DNA of 6,955 nt from an uncultured Bacillota bacterium (GCA_946410475.1 CAMKAM010000078.1:1-6955), one strand, 5' to 3'; counted from the stretch's first letter, positions 1 to 6,821 are shown. Made by a program: numbers and translations. The notes: a model not told the origin generated them from the letters alone.

Positions 1-9
1 CCTTTGTTT

Positions 10-28
10 TTTTGAACTTAGTTCAAAA
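10..28. repeat. 19-bp perfect AT-rich palindrome downstream of gdhA
   Basis: Nine-base arms TTTTGAACT and AGTTCAAAA surround a single central T at position 19. The dyad lies 33-51 bases past the gdhA stop codon. It is not a convincing intrinsic terminator: read in the gdhA direction, the stem is preceded by U and followed by an A tract, with no U run. It could be an operator of a gene to the left of the window, or a weak stem at the end of the gdhA transcript. The symmetry is directly visible; the role is unknown. Confidence 0.45.
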
Positions 29-60
29 CGATCGATGTCTTTTGATCAAGCTTTGTCAGC

Positions 61-1428
61 CTATACAAGACCCTGCTGCATCATAGCATCTGCAACTCTT
101 TCGAATCCAGCGATGTTAGCACCCTGAACAAGAGCGTTCTTGTTGTTGTAGTACTTCTCACCAGCGTTAGCGCAAGCGTTGTAGATGTTTCTCATGATCT
201 GGTGAAGCTGTTCGTAAACATCTTCGTGCTGGAATACTGTGTGACCAGCATTCTGTCCCATCTCGATGCAGGAGCAAGCAACGCCGCCGGCGTTAGCTGC
301 CTTAGCAGGACCTACAGCTGTGAGGTTGTCCATCAGGTAAACGAGAGCGTCGTTCGTTGTCGGCATGTTAGCGCCTTCACAGTAGAACTTGCAGCCCGAC
401 TCAACGATGTTCTTAGCATCTTCCATGTGTACGTCATTCTGCATAGCGCACGGGATGAAGAGGTCAACTTTGACGTCGAAGTCCTGACATACGCCCCAAG
501 GCTTTTTGCCCGGCATGAATGTAGCATTCGGGAATTTCTCTGCATACGGTGCGCAGATGTTCTCGCCGCTTGCTCTGAGGTCGAGCAGGAAGTCAACCTT
601 TTCCTGAGTGCTGATGCCGTCCGGATCGTATACATAGCCGTCCGGTCCGGAGATCGTTACGCACTTAGCTCCGAGCTCCCAGAGTTTCCAAGCTGCGCCC
701 CAAGCAACGTTACCGAAACCAGAGATTGCGCAAACCTTGTCTTTGATCTCTTCGCCGTTTGTCTTCAGCATCTCTTCAGCATACCATACGATACCGAATC
801 CTGTAGCTTCTGCTCTGCCGAGGAGTCCGCCGTAAGGGATGCCCTTACCTGTGAGAACGCCTTCATATCTGTCGACGATTCTCTTGTACTGTCCGAACAG
901 GTATCCGATCTCTCTGCCGCCAACACCAAGGTCACCAGCCGGAACGTCTGTGTTCGGTCCGATGTGTCTGTAGAGTTCTGTCATGAACGCCTGGCAGAAT
1001 CTCATGATCTCTGCGTCGGATTTGCCGTTAGGATCGAAGTCCGAACCGCCCTTGCCGCCGCCGATCGGAAGACCAGTAAGGCTGTTCTTGAAGATCTGCT
1101 CGAAGCCGAGGAACTTGATGATTCCCGGATATACGTTCGGTGCAAATCTGAGACCGCCTTTGTAAGGTCCGATAGCACTGTTGAACTGATATCTGTAGCC
1201 CTTGTTGACCTGGACTTTGCCCTCATCGTCAACCCAAACTACTCTGAAAGTAACGCCTCTCTCCGGCTCTGTCAGTCTCTCGAGAAGTGCACACTCTTCA
1301 TACTCAGGGTGCTGCTCGATGACCGGAACCAGCGATGTCAGTACTTCTTCAACAGTCTGGTGAAATTCTACTTCGCCAGGGTTCTTTGCTTTACAAAGCT
1401 CGATACATCTTTCTACATAATTGGACAT
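61..1428 (-). CDS. gdhA: Hexameric glutamate dehydrogenase (GdhA)
   Basis: This cytoplasmic enzyme interconverts L-glutamate and 2-oxoglutarate plus ammonium using a nicotinamide coenzyme. The 455 residues match the usual 445-455 of the small hexameric class. The N-terminal substrate domain (about 1-200) has GPYKGGLRF at 87-95 (K90, glutamate site), K114 in QIFKNSL, PIGGGKGG at 121-128 (catalytic K126) and DVPAGDLGVGGREIGY at 161-176 (catalytic D166). The Rossmann domain (about 200-375) has GFGNVAWG at 237-244, then GPDG at 261-264. NAGG at 379-382 begins the C-terminal closing part. The ATG has AGGAG (1439-1443) 10 nt upstream. The gene stands alone, divergent from mgtE. Its codons are richer in T-ending GCT/TCT/GTT than those of the rightward genes, which suggests high expression. 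Family assignment is firm. Coenzyme preference is less certain: F238, P262 and D263 resemble the NAD-dependent clostridial enzyme, although close relatives are often labelled NADP-specific. Confidence 0.97.
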   Translation of the reverse strand: MSNYVERCIELCKAKNPGEVEFHQTVEEVLTSLVPVIEQHPEYEECALLERLTEPERGVTFRVVWVDDEGKVQVNKGYRYQFNSAIGPYKGGLRFAPNVYPGIIKFLGFEQIFKNSLTGLPIGGGKGGSDFDPNGKSDAEIMRFCQAFMTELYRHIGPNTDVPAGDLGVGGREIGYLFGQYKRIVDRYEGVLTGKGIPYGGLLGRAEATGFGIVWYAEEMLKTNGEEIKDKVCAISGFGNVAWGAAWKLWELGAKCVTISGPDGYVYDPDGISTQEKVDFLLDLRASGENICAPYAEKFPNATFMPGKKPWGVCQDFDVKVDLFIPCAMQNDVHMEDAKNIVESGCKFYCEGANMPTTNDALVYLMDNLTAVGPAKAANAGGVACSCIEMGQNAGHTVFQHEDVYEQLHQIMRNIYNACANAGEKYYNNKNALVQGANIAGFERVADAMMQQGLV

Positions 1429-1491
1429 TTGCGTTTCGCTCCTTTTTTCAAAAAAACTGTTTTAGTGAAATAAGTAATTTTGCTAGTTAAA

Positions 1492-1520
1492 AATATATCA
1501 CAACGATATTTGTTTAGCAA
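1492..1520 (-). promoter_or_regulatory. Predicted sigma-A promoter of gdhA
   Basis: On the minus strand a -35 box TTGCTA (1515-1520) is followed by a 17-nt spacer and a -10 box TATATT (1492-1497). Start of transcription would fall near 1485, giving a leader of about 57 nt before the gdhA ATG. The -35 box lies inside an 11-bp imperfect dyad (TTG...CAA, 1510-1520), so a repressor could act there. The prediction rests on consensus match and spacing only. Confidence 0.6.
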
Positions 1521-1559
1521 CACCATTTATACAAAACATAACTTAAACAGGCCTTAAAA

Positions 1560-1579
1560 GAATAATATAGGAATAATAT
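1560..1579. repeat. Tandem 9-bp direct repeat GAATAATAT with 11-bp period
   Basis: GAATAATAT occurs at 1560-1568 and again at 1571-1579, separated by AG. The period is 11 bases, about one helical turn, so both copies face the same side of the DNA. They lie 40-60 bp upstream of the gdhA -35 box and 65-85 bp upstream of the mgtE -35 box. A regulator site or an AT-rich upstream activating element is possible, but the region is AT-rich and simple chance is not excluded. Confidence 0.35.
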
Positions 1580-1609
1580 GCCGGGAAAAAAGTTCGGCCG
1601 TTGTCATTG

Positions 1610-1622
1610 CTGTACTGTACAG
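1610..1622. promoter_or_regulatory. 13-bp dyad, possible operator upstream of mgtE
   Basis: CTGTAC and GTACAG flank a central T at 1616, forming a perfect 13-bp palindrome. It ends 21 bp before the predicted mgtE -35 box. The position suits an activator or a repressor acting from upstream. I do not recognise it as the site of a particular regulator family. Confidence 0.35.
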
Positions 1623-1643
1623 GAGTTTTTCTGTCCTTTTTGG

Positions 1644-1673
1644 TTGCGAAACCTTTCACAAATAAGGTATACT
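1644..1673 (+). promoter_or_regulatory. Predicted sigma-A promoter of mgtE
   Basis: A -35 box TTGCGA (1644-1649), an 18-nt spacer and a -10 box TATACT (1668-1673) precede mgtE. The implied transcription start near 1680 leaves a leader of only about 22 nt, most of it the AAAGGAGG ribosome site (1688-1695). So short a leader has no room for an Mg2+-sensing M-box riboswitch. This promoter probably drives mgtE and nnrD, and possibly the transketolase genes. Confidence 0.6.
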
Positions 1674-1701
1674 TAATATTCGGGTAGAAAGGAGGCAGCA
1701 C

Positions 1702-3087
1702 ATGGACGAGAAAAGAGAATTCGAAGAGATCGTTGAAGCGGTCCTTGAACTACTTGAAGAGAAAAAGTACACGGCTGCAAGGAACGAACTCCTTCTCCTG
1801 AACGCGGCGGATATCGCCGAAGTAATGACCGAGATCATCGACGAGGTCAGTCTCGAGGATGCCATCATCATATTCAGGATGCTCCCCAAAGACATCTCCG
1901 TCGATGTGTTTTCATACCTTTCGACAGACGACCAGGTCGAGGTCGTCAACAGGATAACTGACCGCGAGATCAGTTATATTATCGAAGAACTCGACTTCGA
2001 CGACAAGATCGACGTACTGGAGGAACTTCCGGCGAATGTCGTCGACAAGATACTTGAAAAGACGCCGAAGCACGAGAGAAGCCAGATCAACACATTCCTG
2101 AACTATCCGGAGAACTGCGCCGGAGCTCTTATGACGCCTGAATATATCAGTCTCAGGCGCGACATGACCGTGCGCGAGGCCCTCGACTACATAAAGAATG
2201 TAGGAATGGATTCAGAAACGATCTACACATGCTATATCAAAGACTTCGGTAGAAAGCTGACGGGCATCATCTCGCTGAAGACGCTGGTCATCAGCGACGA
2301 CGACACTCCGATCGAGGACCTGATCCGGACGGACTTCGTCAGCGTCAACGTATATGAAGACCAGGAAGAAGTATCCGAGATGTTCAAGAGATACGGCTTC
2401 CTCGCCATCCCGGTAGTAGATAATGAAGACAGACTCGTCGGTATCGTCACGATGGACGACATCTTCGAGGTCATCGAAGAAGAGACCACAGAGGATATCG
2501 AGAGGATGGCCGGCGTCGTCGACGACACCACGACGGAGTATCTGGACACGTCAGTCATGCAGCACGTTAAGAGCCGTCTGCCGTGGCTGTTCTTCCTGAT
2601 GCTCTCATACATACTGACCGGAGCGATACTCACTCACTTTGAGAACGGACTGCAGGCAGTCATCTGCCTCGTGACATACATGCCCATGCTGATGGGTACC
2701 GGAGGAAACTCCGGATCGCAGTCGGCAACGCTGATCATACGAGGCATCGGCGTCGGCGACCTTGACATCCAGGACGCGGGAAGGGTGCTGTGGAAGGAGT
2801 TCCGCGTGAGCTTCGCCATAGGAGCCTGCCTCTCGGCGTTCACCTTCGTGAGGGTGATGATAGAGCAGAGGGGAGATCCGCAGCAGGTGATGATAGCTCT
2901 CACCGTATGCATAGCGATGCTGGCGATAGTCGTGATCGCGAAATGCATCGGCGGGATGCTGCCCATGATCGCAAGGAAGATCGGCATAGACCCGGCCCTC
3001 ATGGCGAGCCCGATGATAGCTTCGCTTACAGACATGGTATCTGTAACGACATACTTCATGCTCGCATCGATCATACTCGGAATATGA
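1702..3087 (+). CDS. mgtE: Magnesium transporter MgtE
   Basis: This is an inner-membrane Mg2+-selective channel/transporter of the MgtE (SLC41-like) family, which works as a homodimer. The 461 residues are the typical length. The acidic N domain of helical repeats (about 1-135) ends in the family stretch LNYPENCAGALM at 133-144. Two CBS domains follow (about 142-200 and 205-262), then a connecting plug helix (about 263-290). Five hydrophobic segments start near 294, 316, 366, 395 and 434. The membrane domain carries PMLMGTGGNSGSQS at 328-341 and DPALMASPMIASLTD at 430-444; D444 is probably the pore Mg2+ ligand known from the Thermus protein. The ATG has AAAGGAGG (1688-1695) at a 6-nt spacing. 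In this family Mg2+ bound between the N and CBS domains closes the channel, so control is likely at the protein level. nnrD follows 15 nt downstream, so the two are probably cotranscribed. Confidence 0.97.
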   Translation: MDEKREFEEIVEAVLELLEEKKYTAARNELLLLNAADIAEVMTEIIDEVSLEDAIIIFRMLPKDISVDVFSYLSTDDQVEVVNRITDREISYIIEELDFDDKIDVLEELPANVVDKILEKTPKHERSQINTFLNYPENCAGALMTPEYISLRRDMTVREALDYIKNVGMDSETIYTCYIKDFGRKLTGIISLKTLVISDDDTPIEDLIRTDFVSVNVYEDQEEVSEMFKRYGFLAIPVVDNEDRLVGIVTMDDIFEVIEEETTEDIERMAGVVDDTTTEYLDTSVMQHVKSRLPWLFFLMLSYILTGAILTHFENGLQAVICLVTYMPMLMGTGGNSGSQSATLIIRGIGVGDLDIQDAGRVLWKEFRVSFAIGACLSAFTFVRVMIEQRGDPQQVMIALTVCIAMLAIVVIAKCIGGMLPMIARKIGIDPALMASPMIASLTDMVSVTTYFMLASIILGI

Positions 3088-3102
3088 CGGAGGAAGCAGC
3101 GT

Positions 3103-3966
3103 ATGCGTGATGCTGACTATGCATATATAAAGGATAGAGCAAGCCTCCTTGCCAGGAGACCGGACATCTCCAAATACGACAACGGCAGATGCCTTCTGCT
3201 CGCCGGCAGTTTCGGCATGGCGGGAGCCGCCGTCATGGCAGGCCGCGCCGCGCTCAGATCCGGATGCGGACTGCTGACGTACCTGACGGACAGGGAAATA
3301 ATACCGATACTGCAGCAGAGCCTGCCCGAGGCTATGGCAAGACCTGCAGACGGAGACATAGATATATCGAAATACGACGCCGCTCTGTGCGGACCGGGAT
3401 TCCTCGGACCGGATTCTGAGAGGCTCACGGAAAAGATGATCGCCGGCTTCGAAGGGACGCTCGTCCTCGACGCGGAGGCGCTCAACACAATAACGAGGAA
3501 CGATCTCTTCCCGCTCGTACGCGAAAGAGCTGCGAAAGGATGGCCGACCGTACTGACGCCTCATGAAGGTGAAGCAGCGAGGCTCCTCGGGGCAAAGAGC
3601 GCGGACGTCAAGGCAGACAGGGAAGGAGCGGCTGCAAAGCTCCGTGACAAAACGGACTCGGTCGTAGTGCTGAAAGGCCCGGGGACGATAACGGCGGCGC
3701 CGGGACACACCGGCGGCGTACCGGAAATGATAAGGAACACGACAGGCGGAGCCGGACTTGCAAAAGGCGGGAGCGGAGACGTGCTCGGGGGCATGACAGC
3801 TTCCTTCGCGGCCCAGGGGCTTACTGCCTTCGACGCAGCGGTATGCGCCGTATACATACACGGCCTGGCGGGAGATGCAGCCTGCCGGGAGAAGGGCATC
3901 ATATCGATGATGCCGACAGACACAGTCGAAACACTGCCCTATGTAATCAAGGGCATGTTCGAATAG
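3103..3966 (+). CDS. nnrD: ADP-dependent NAD(P)H-hydrate dehydratase (stand-alone NnrD)
   Basis: NnrD dehydrates the S form of NADHX/NADPHX, the damaged hydrates of NADH and NADPH, back to usable coenzyme at the expense of ADP (ATP in eukaryotes). It has a ribokinase-like fold and is cytoplasmic. Within 287 residues I see the Gly-rich LAGSFGMAGAA at 33-43, LVLDAEALN at 120-128, LTPHEGEAARLL at 151-162, KGPGT at 191-195, and NTTGGAGLAKGGSGDVLGG at 212-230, whose D226 is the expected catalytic aspartate. No YjeF N-terminal epimerase domain (NnrE) precedes it. The protein is therefore the short form seen in Bacillus YxkO, not the fused Nnr form. The ATG has GGAGG (3089-3093) at 9 nt, starting two bases past the mgtE stop codon. 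Composition is the most G+C-rich of the six genes by eye. The family call is firm; the operon link with mgtE is inferred from the 15-nt gap. Confidence 0.94.
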   Translation: MRDADYAYIKDRASLLARRPDISKYDNGRCLLLAGSFGMAGAAVMAGRAALRSGCGLLTYLTDREIIPILQQSLPEAMARPADGDIDISKYDAALCGPGFLGPDSERLTEKMIAGFEGTLVLDAEALNTITRNDLFPLVRERAAKGWPTVLTPHEGEAARLLGAKSADVKADREGAAAKLRDKTDSVVVLKGPGTITAAPGHTGGVPEMIRNTTGGAGLAKGGSGDVLGGMTASFAAQGLTAFDAAVCAVYIHGLAGDAACREKGIISMMPTDTVETLPYVIKGMFE

Positions 3967-3972
3967 ATCAAG

Positions 3973-3995
3973 TTGAAATAATATGATTATTGCAA
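3973..3995. promoter_or_regulatory. 23-bp near-perfect palindrome between nnrD and transketolase
   Basis: The arms TTGAAATAAT (3973-3982) and ATTATTGCAA (3986-3995) flank ATG. Nine of ten positions pair; only A3976 against G3992 fails. It begins six bases after the nnrD stop codon and ends eight bases before the transketolase ribosome site, in a 47-nt AT-rich gap between G+C-rich genes. As RNA the stem would be almost all A-U and has no U tract after it, so a DNA operator is more plausible than a terminator. An AATAAT hexamer (3977-3982) could serve as a -10 box, but I find no good -35 partner. Confidence 0.5.
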
Positions 3996-4003
3996 ATTAC
4001 CTT

Positions 4004-4010
4004 GGAGGAA
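4004..4010 (+). promoter_or_regulatory. Ribosome binding site that fixes the transketolase N-subunit start
   Basis: GGAGGAA lies five bases before ATG at 4014. An in-frame TTG at 3990 would add eight residues and place this site inside the coding region, so the ATG is the better start. Confidence 0.85.
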
Positions 4011-4013
4011 ACA

Positions 4014-4832
4014 ATGGATCAAAAGGAACTTGAAAGGATCGCTAATGATGTCAGGATAGACATCATAAAATCCGTCCACGCGGCGGGTTCCGGTCATCCG
4101 GGCGGTTCGCTCTCATCAGCAGACATCTTGACTTTGCTGTATTTCGACATCATGAACATCGACCCGGAAGAGCCTGACATGAAGGGAAGGGACAGATTCG
4201 TGCTTTCAAAGGGGCACGCGAATCCGGCGCTTTACGCAGTACTGGCGGAGAGAGGCTTCTTCCCTGTGGAAGAGCTGATCACGCTGAGAAAACCCGGAAG
4301 CAGGCTGCAGGGTCACCCGAACATGAAACTCGTGCCCGGCGTCGAGATGTCGACGGGATCGCTCGGACAGGGGCTGTCGGTATGCGTCGGAATGGCGCTC
4401 GCCGCAAAGCTCGATAATGACCCGGGCAGGATATTCACTGTCATGGGCGACGGTGAGATCCAGGAAGGCATGATATGGGAAGCAGCTATGGCTGCGGTCC
4501 ATTACGGTCTTTCAAACATCACTGCTGTCGTCGACTGGAACGGCCTGCAGATCGACGGATCCAACGAAGAAGTAATGACGGTAGCTCCGATCGGAAAGAA
4601 ATTCGAAGGCTTCGGATGGAACGTCCTTGAGTGCGACGGTCACGACATGGCGGCGCTCAAAGAAGCGTTCGCTGCTGCTGACGAAGAGAAGGAAAGACCG
4701 ACAGTCATCATAGCGAAGACTGTTAAGGGCAAAGGCGTGTCCTTCATGGAGAACCAGGCAGGCTGGCACGGAAAGGCTCCGAACGATGAACAGTTCGCTC
4801 AGGCGATGATAGAACTGGGAGGTGAGCAGTAA
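4014..4832 (+). CDS. Transketolase, N-terminal (ThDP pyrophosphate-binding) subunit
   Basis: This 272-residue protein is the N-terminal half of a split transketolase. With the next gene it forms the enzyme that moves two-carbon ketol units between sugar phosphates in the non-oxidative pentose phosphate pathway. Motifs in order are SGHPGG (26-31, H28), SKGHA (65-69, H68), GHP (100-102, H101), TGSLGQGL (114-121), GDGEIQEGMIWE (145-156), N176 thirty residues after D146, GHD (209-211), KGKGV (238-242) and AGWHGK (249-254, H252). D146 and N176 are the expected ligands of the metal that holds ThDP. Counterparts of the conserved transketolase histidines are all present. The stop codon overlaps the next start as TAATG, indicating translational coupling and equal subunit supply. 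Split transketolases also serve pathways such as apulose or sulfosugar breakdown. No such pathway genes are visible here, so the housekeeping role is preferred. Confidence 0.94.
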   Translation: MDQKELERIANDVRIDIIKSVHAAGSGHPGGSLSSADILTLLYFDIMNIDPEEPDMKGRDRFVLSKGHANPALYAVLAERGFFPVEELITLRKPGSRLQGHPNMKLVPGVEMSTGSLGQGLSVCVGMALAAKLDNDPGRIFTVMGDGEIQEGMIWEAAMAAVHYGLSNITAVVDWNGLQIDGSNEEVMTVAPIGKKFEGFGWNVLECDGHDMAALKEAFAAADEEKERPTVIIAKTVKGKGVSFMENQAGWHGKAPNDEQFAQAMIELGGEQ

Positions 4833-5776
4833 TGGCTGAAGAGATAAAGAAGGTAGCGACGAGGGAATCATACGGAAAGACTCTCGTAAGACTCGGTGAG
4901 AAGAACAAGGACCTCGTGGTCATGGACGCCGACCTTTCCGGTTCGACGAAGACAGGAGAGTTCAAAAAGGTCTTCCCTGAGAGATTCTTCAACATGGGTA
5001 TAGCTGAACAGGATATGTACGGCGCCGCAGCGGGGCTTGCTCTCTCAGGCAAGGTCGTCTGCGCAAGCACCTTCGCGATGTTCGCGACGGGAAGAGCGTT
5101 CGAGATAATAAGGAACTCTATCGGATATACAAAAGCGAACGTCAAGATATGCGCTACGCACGCCGGCATCACTGTCGGTGAGGACGGAGCGAGCCACCAG
5201 ACTTTCGAGGATATCGCTCTCATGAGGACGATACCGGGGATGACTGTAGTCAACCCGTCCGACGGCGTATCGGCGGAGAAGCTGATAGAACAGGTCGTAG
5301 AGATGTACGGACCGGCTTACGTAAGACTGGGAAGAGCGGCAGTCCCCATCGTATATGACGAAGACGAAGAGTTCGAGATCGGAAAGGCGAAGACGATCAG
5401 AGAAGGAAACGACGTAACCATCATAGCGACAGGCATCATGGTAGCCGAAGCTCTGGATGCGGCCGATATCCTGAAGGATGAGGGAATCGAAGCCAGAGTC
5501 ATAGATATGTTCACGATCAAGCCGATAGATACGGAGGTTATCGTAAAAGCGGCAAAGGAGACGGGCGCGATCGTCACAGCTGAGGAGCATTCCGTCATCG
5601 GAGGCCTCGGAAGCGCAGTCTGCGAAGTCACGGCTGAAGAGTGCCCGGTCAAGGTGCGCATGGTCGGTCAGCTCGATACGTTCGGAAGCTCCGGAAAACC
5701 GGAAGAACTGAAAAAGGAGTATCACATGACAGCCGCGGACATAGTTGCCGCTGCCAGGAACATACTCCAGAAATAG
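4832..5776 (+). CDS. Transketolase, C-terminal (pyrimidine-binding) subunit
   Basis: This 314-residue protein supplies the pyrimidine-binding domain and the transketolase C-terminal domain. The glutamate in GIAEQDM (56-62), E59, is the residue expected to activate the aminopyrimidine of ThDP. F81 and F84 in STFAMF should stack on the ring. H110, GEDGASHQ (116-123, H122) and EDIALMR (126-132) form the substrate side. The C-terminal domain (about 185-314) includes EEHSVIGGLG at 251-260. A GGGAGG ribosome site (4817-4822) sits nine bases before the ATG, inside the end of the preceding gene. The ATG shares one base with the upstream stop codon. The E1-beta subunits of 2-oxoacid dehydrogenases and DXP synthase share parts of this fold. 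The GEDG...HQ pattern and pairing with the adjacent N subunit favour transketolase. Confidence 0.94.
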   Translation: MAEEIKKVATRESYGKTLVRLGEKNKDLVVMDADLSGSTKTGEFKKVFPERFFNMGIAEQDMYGAAAGLALSGKVVCASTFAMFATGRAFEIIRNSIGYTKANVKICATHAGITVGEDGASHQTFEDIALMRTIPGMTVVNPSDGVSAEKLIEQVVEMYGPAYVRLGRAAVPIVYDEDEEFEIGKAKTIREGNDVTIIATGIMVAEALDAADILKDEGIEARVIDMFTIKPIDTEVIVKAAKETGAIVTAEEHSVIGGLGSAVCEVTAEECPVKVRMVGQLDTFGSSGKPEELKKEYHMTAADIVAAARNILQK

Positions 5777-5787
5777 GGGATGTGAGC

Positions 5788-6777
5788 TTACTCTTCCCCG
5801 GAAGCAAATCTCAAAGCATCATTTTTCACCGCATCAGCCACATCGGAAGGTGCGGTGATCTTTATTATGCCGGCAAGCGAGAAGAGCCAGCCTTCGAACT
5901 GTTTGCTTATCGCTACGTCGACAACGCAGATGAAATGTTCGTCGTCTATCTTCTGCATGATGACGTCTTTTCCGAACCTGTCTATTATTATCCCGGCCGC
6001 CTCTTTGCGGCATTCGAGCGTCACCTTCCTGACTTCGCCGCCGAACATGCCGAAGAGCTGCTTCGAGTATGTCGAGACGTTGAAAGATCCGAATTCTTCG
6101 CGGCCTGCGCGCGCCTCTTCAGTCTGCTCGATCTCGAGCATCTTGTCTACGCGGTAGTGCTTGATCCTTTTGTCGTCTTCGTCGAAGGCGACGAGATAGT
6201 AGTATTCGTCGTCCCAGATAAGGCTCCACGGACTCGCTTTGTACAGTTTTCCTCCGTGGCGCAGCTCCGGTTCTTTGTCCATGTTCCACTGGAAGTACCT
6301 GAACGTGATCTGTCTGTCGTCGTTGATCGCCTGATGTAGCTTGTCGACGCCATAGTAGACGCTCTCGTTCATCGTCTTGACCCGTCCGGAGATGAGGACC
6401 TGGCGCGTGAGCTGTTTCGCTTCGTGGCGGCTCGCGAGCTCTCCGAGTTTTTTGATGAGCTCCCGGGATTTTTTCTCCGATATGAATTTCGCTGCCTGGA
6501 CGGAGTCGACCAGGAGCTTCAGTTCGGCGAGTTCGAACGTCCTGCCGACAGCATGATAGATATATTCACGGCCGATCTTTTCGCCTATGATATCGACGCC
6601 GAAATCAGACAGTTCGGCGATGTCGCTGTAGATGGTCTTCCTGTTCGCCGTTATCCCGTAAGTCTCCAGTTTTTTGATCAGCTGCGGCATGGTGAGCCCG
6701 TGTTCCTCATCAGTTTCTTCGAGGAAAATTTTCATGAGATAGAGTATCTTCGCTTTCCGTTTCTGCGAGTCAGCCAT
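5788..6777 (-). CDS. WYL-domain transcriptional regulator with N-terminal HTH
   Basis: This 329-residue cytoplasmic regulator has the usual architecture and length of the HTH-WYL-WCX family. A winged helix of the HTH_11/DeoR type spans about 8-75, with TANRKTIYSDIAEL at 43-56 as probable recognition helix. A linker precedes the WYL domain (about 135-215), where SPWSLIWDDEYYYLVAFD (182-199) is the core; the name-giving W-Y-L is Y-Y-L at 193-195. YRVDKM (208-213) follows. A WCX-like C-terminal part covers about 248-325. WYL domains are thought to bind ligands, often nucleotides or single-stranded nucleic acid; the ligand here cannot be read from the sequence. The ATG has GGAGG (6783-6787) at five bases. 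The gene converges on the transketolase operon with 11 nt between stops. It faces away from a rightward promoter at the window edge, a typical arrangement for a regulator and its divergent target. Confidence 0.92.
   Translation of the reverse strand: MADSQKRKAKILYLMKIFLEETDEEHGLTMPQLIKKLETYGITANRKTIYSDIAELSDFGVDIIGEKIGREYIYHAVGRTFELAELKLLVDSVQAAKFISEKKSRELIKKLGELASRHEAKQLTRQVLISGRVKTMNESVYYGVDKLHQAINDDRQITFRYFQWNMDKEPELRHGGKLYKASPWSLIWDDEYYYLVAFDEDDKRIKHYRVDKMLEIEQTEEARAGREEFGSFNVSTYSKQLFGMFGGEVRKVTLECRKEAAGIIIDRFGKDVIMQKIDDEHFICVVDVAISKQFEGWLFSLAGIIKITAPSDVADAVKNDALRFASGEE
5826..5866 (+). terminator. Possible terminator of the transketolase operon inside the WYL gene
   Basis: An 8-bp perfect inverted repeat, TCACCGCA (5826-5833) and TGCGGTGA (5851-5858), encloses a 17-nt loop. 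On the plus strand it is followed by TCTTTATT, which is only moderately U-rich. It begins 50 bases after the transketolase stop codon, antisense to the last codons of the WYL gene. The 11-nt intergenic gap leaves no room for a terminator elsewhere between the genes. The large loop and broken T run make this tentative. Confidence 0.3.
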
Positions 6778-6821
6778 TTGTTCCTCCTGCGGTTTGTGTC
6801 CCGATAGACTTTTCTTTTAGA

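Noticed and set aside
1443..1456. T6-C-A7 tract next to the gdhA ribosome site as an RNA switch
   Set aside because: A pure A-U stem with almost no loop would be too weak to hide the ribosome site; it is most likely an AT-rich leader.
202..1473. Long plus-strand open frame (423 codons) antisense to gdhA
   Set aside because: The predicted protein has no recognisable motifs and no ribosome site, and it mirrors the strongly conserved gdhA codons. It is a by-product of codon bias.
1429..1701. M-box (Mg2+) riboswitch upstream of mgtE
   Set aside because: The predicted promoter at 1644-1673 leaves only about 22 nt of leader, and no M-box-like conserved stems are visible farther upstream in this AT-rich gap.
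2605..3861. Long minus-strand open frame (418 codons) across the mgtE-nnrD junction
   Set aside because: Low-complexity Arg/His/Ser-rich translation lying opposite two well-supported genes; no start signal.
3990..4013. Upstream TTG start for the transketolase N subunit
   Set aside because: It would put the GGAGGAA ribosome site inside the coding region; ATG at 4014 has ideal spacing and gives a normal N-terminus.
5690..5703. TCCGG-AAAA-CCGGA hairpin near the end of the transketolase C subunit
   Set aside because: It lies inside the conserved coding sequence (SSGKPEEL) with no T tract on either strand, so it is not supported as a terminator.
5641..6339. Plus-strand frame (232 codons) spanning the end of transketolase and the WYL gene
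   Set aside because: It overlaps two real genes in other frames and its translation looks like no protein family.
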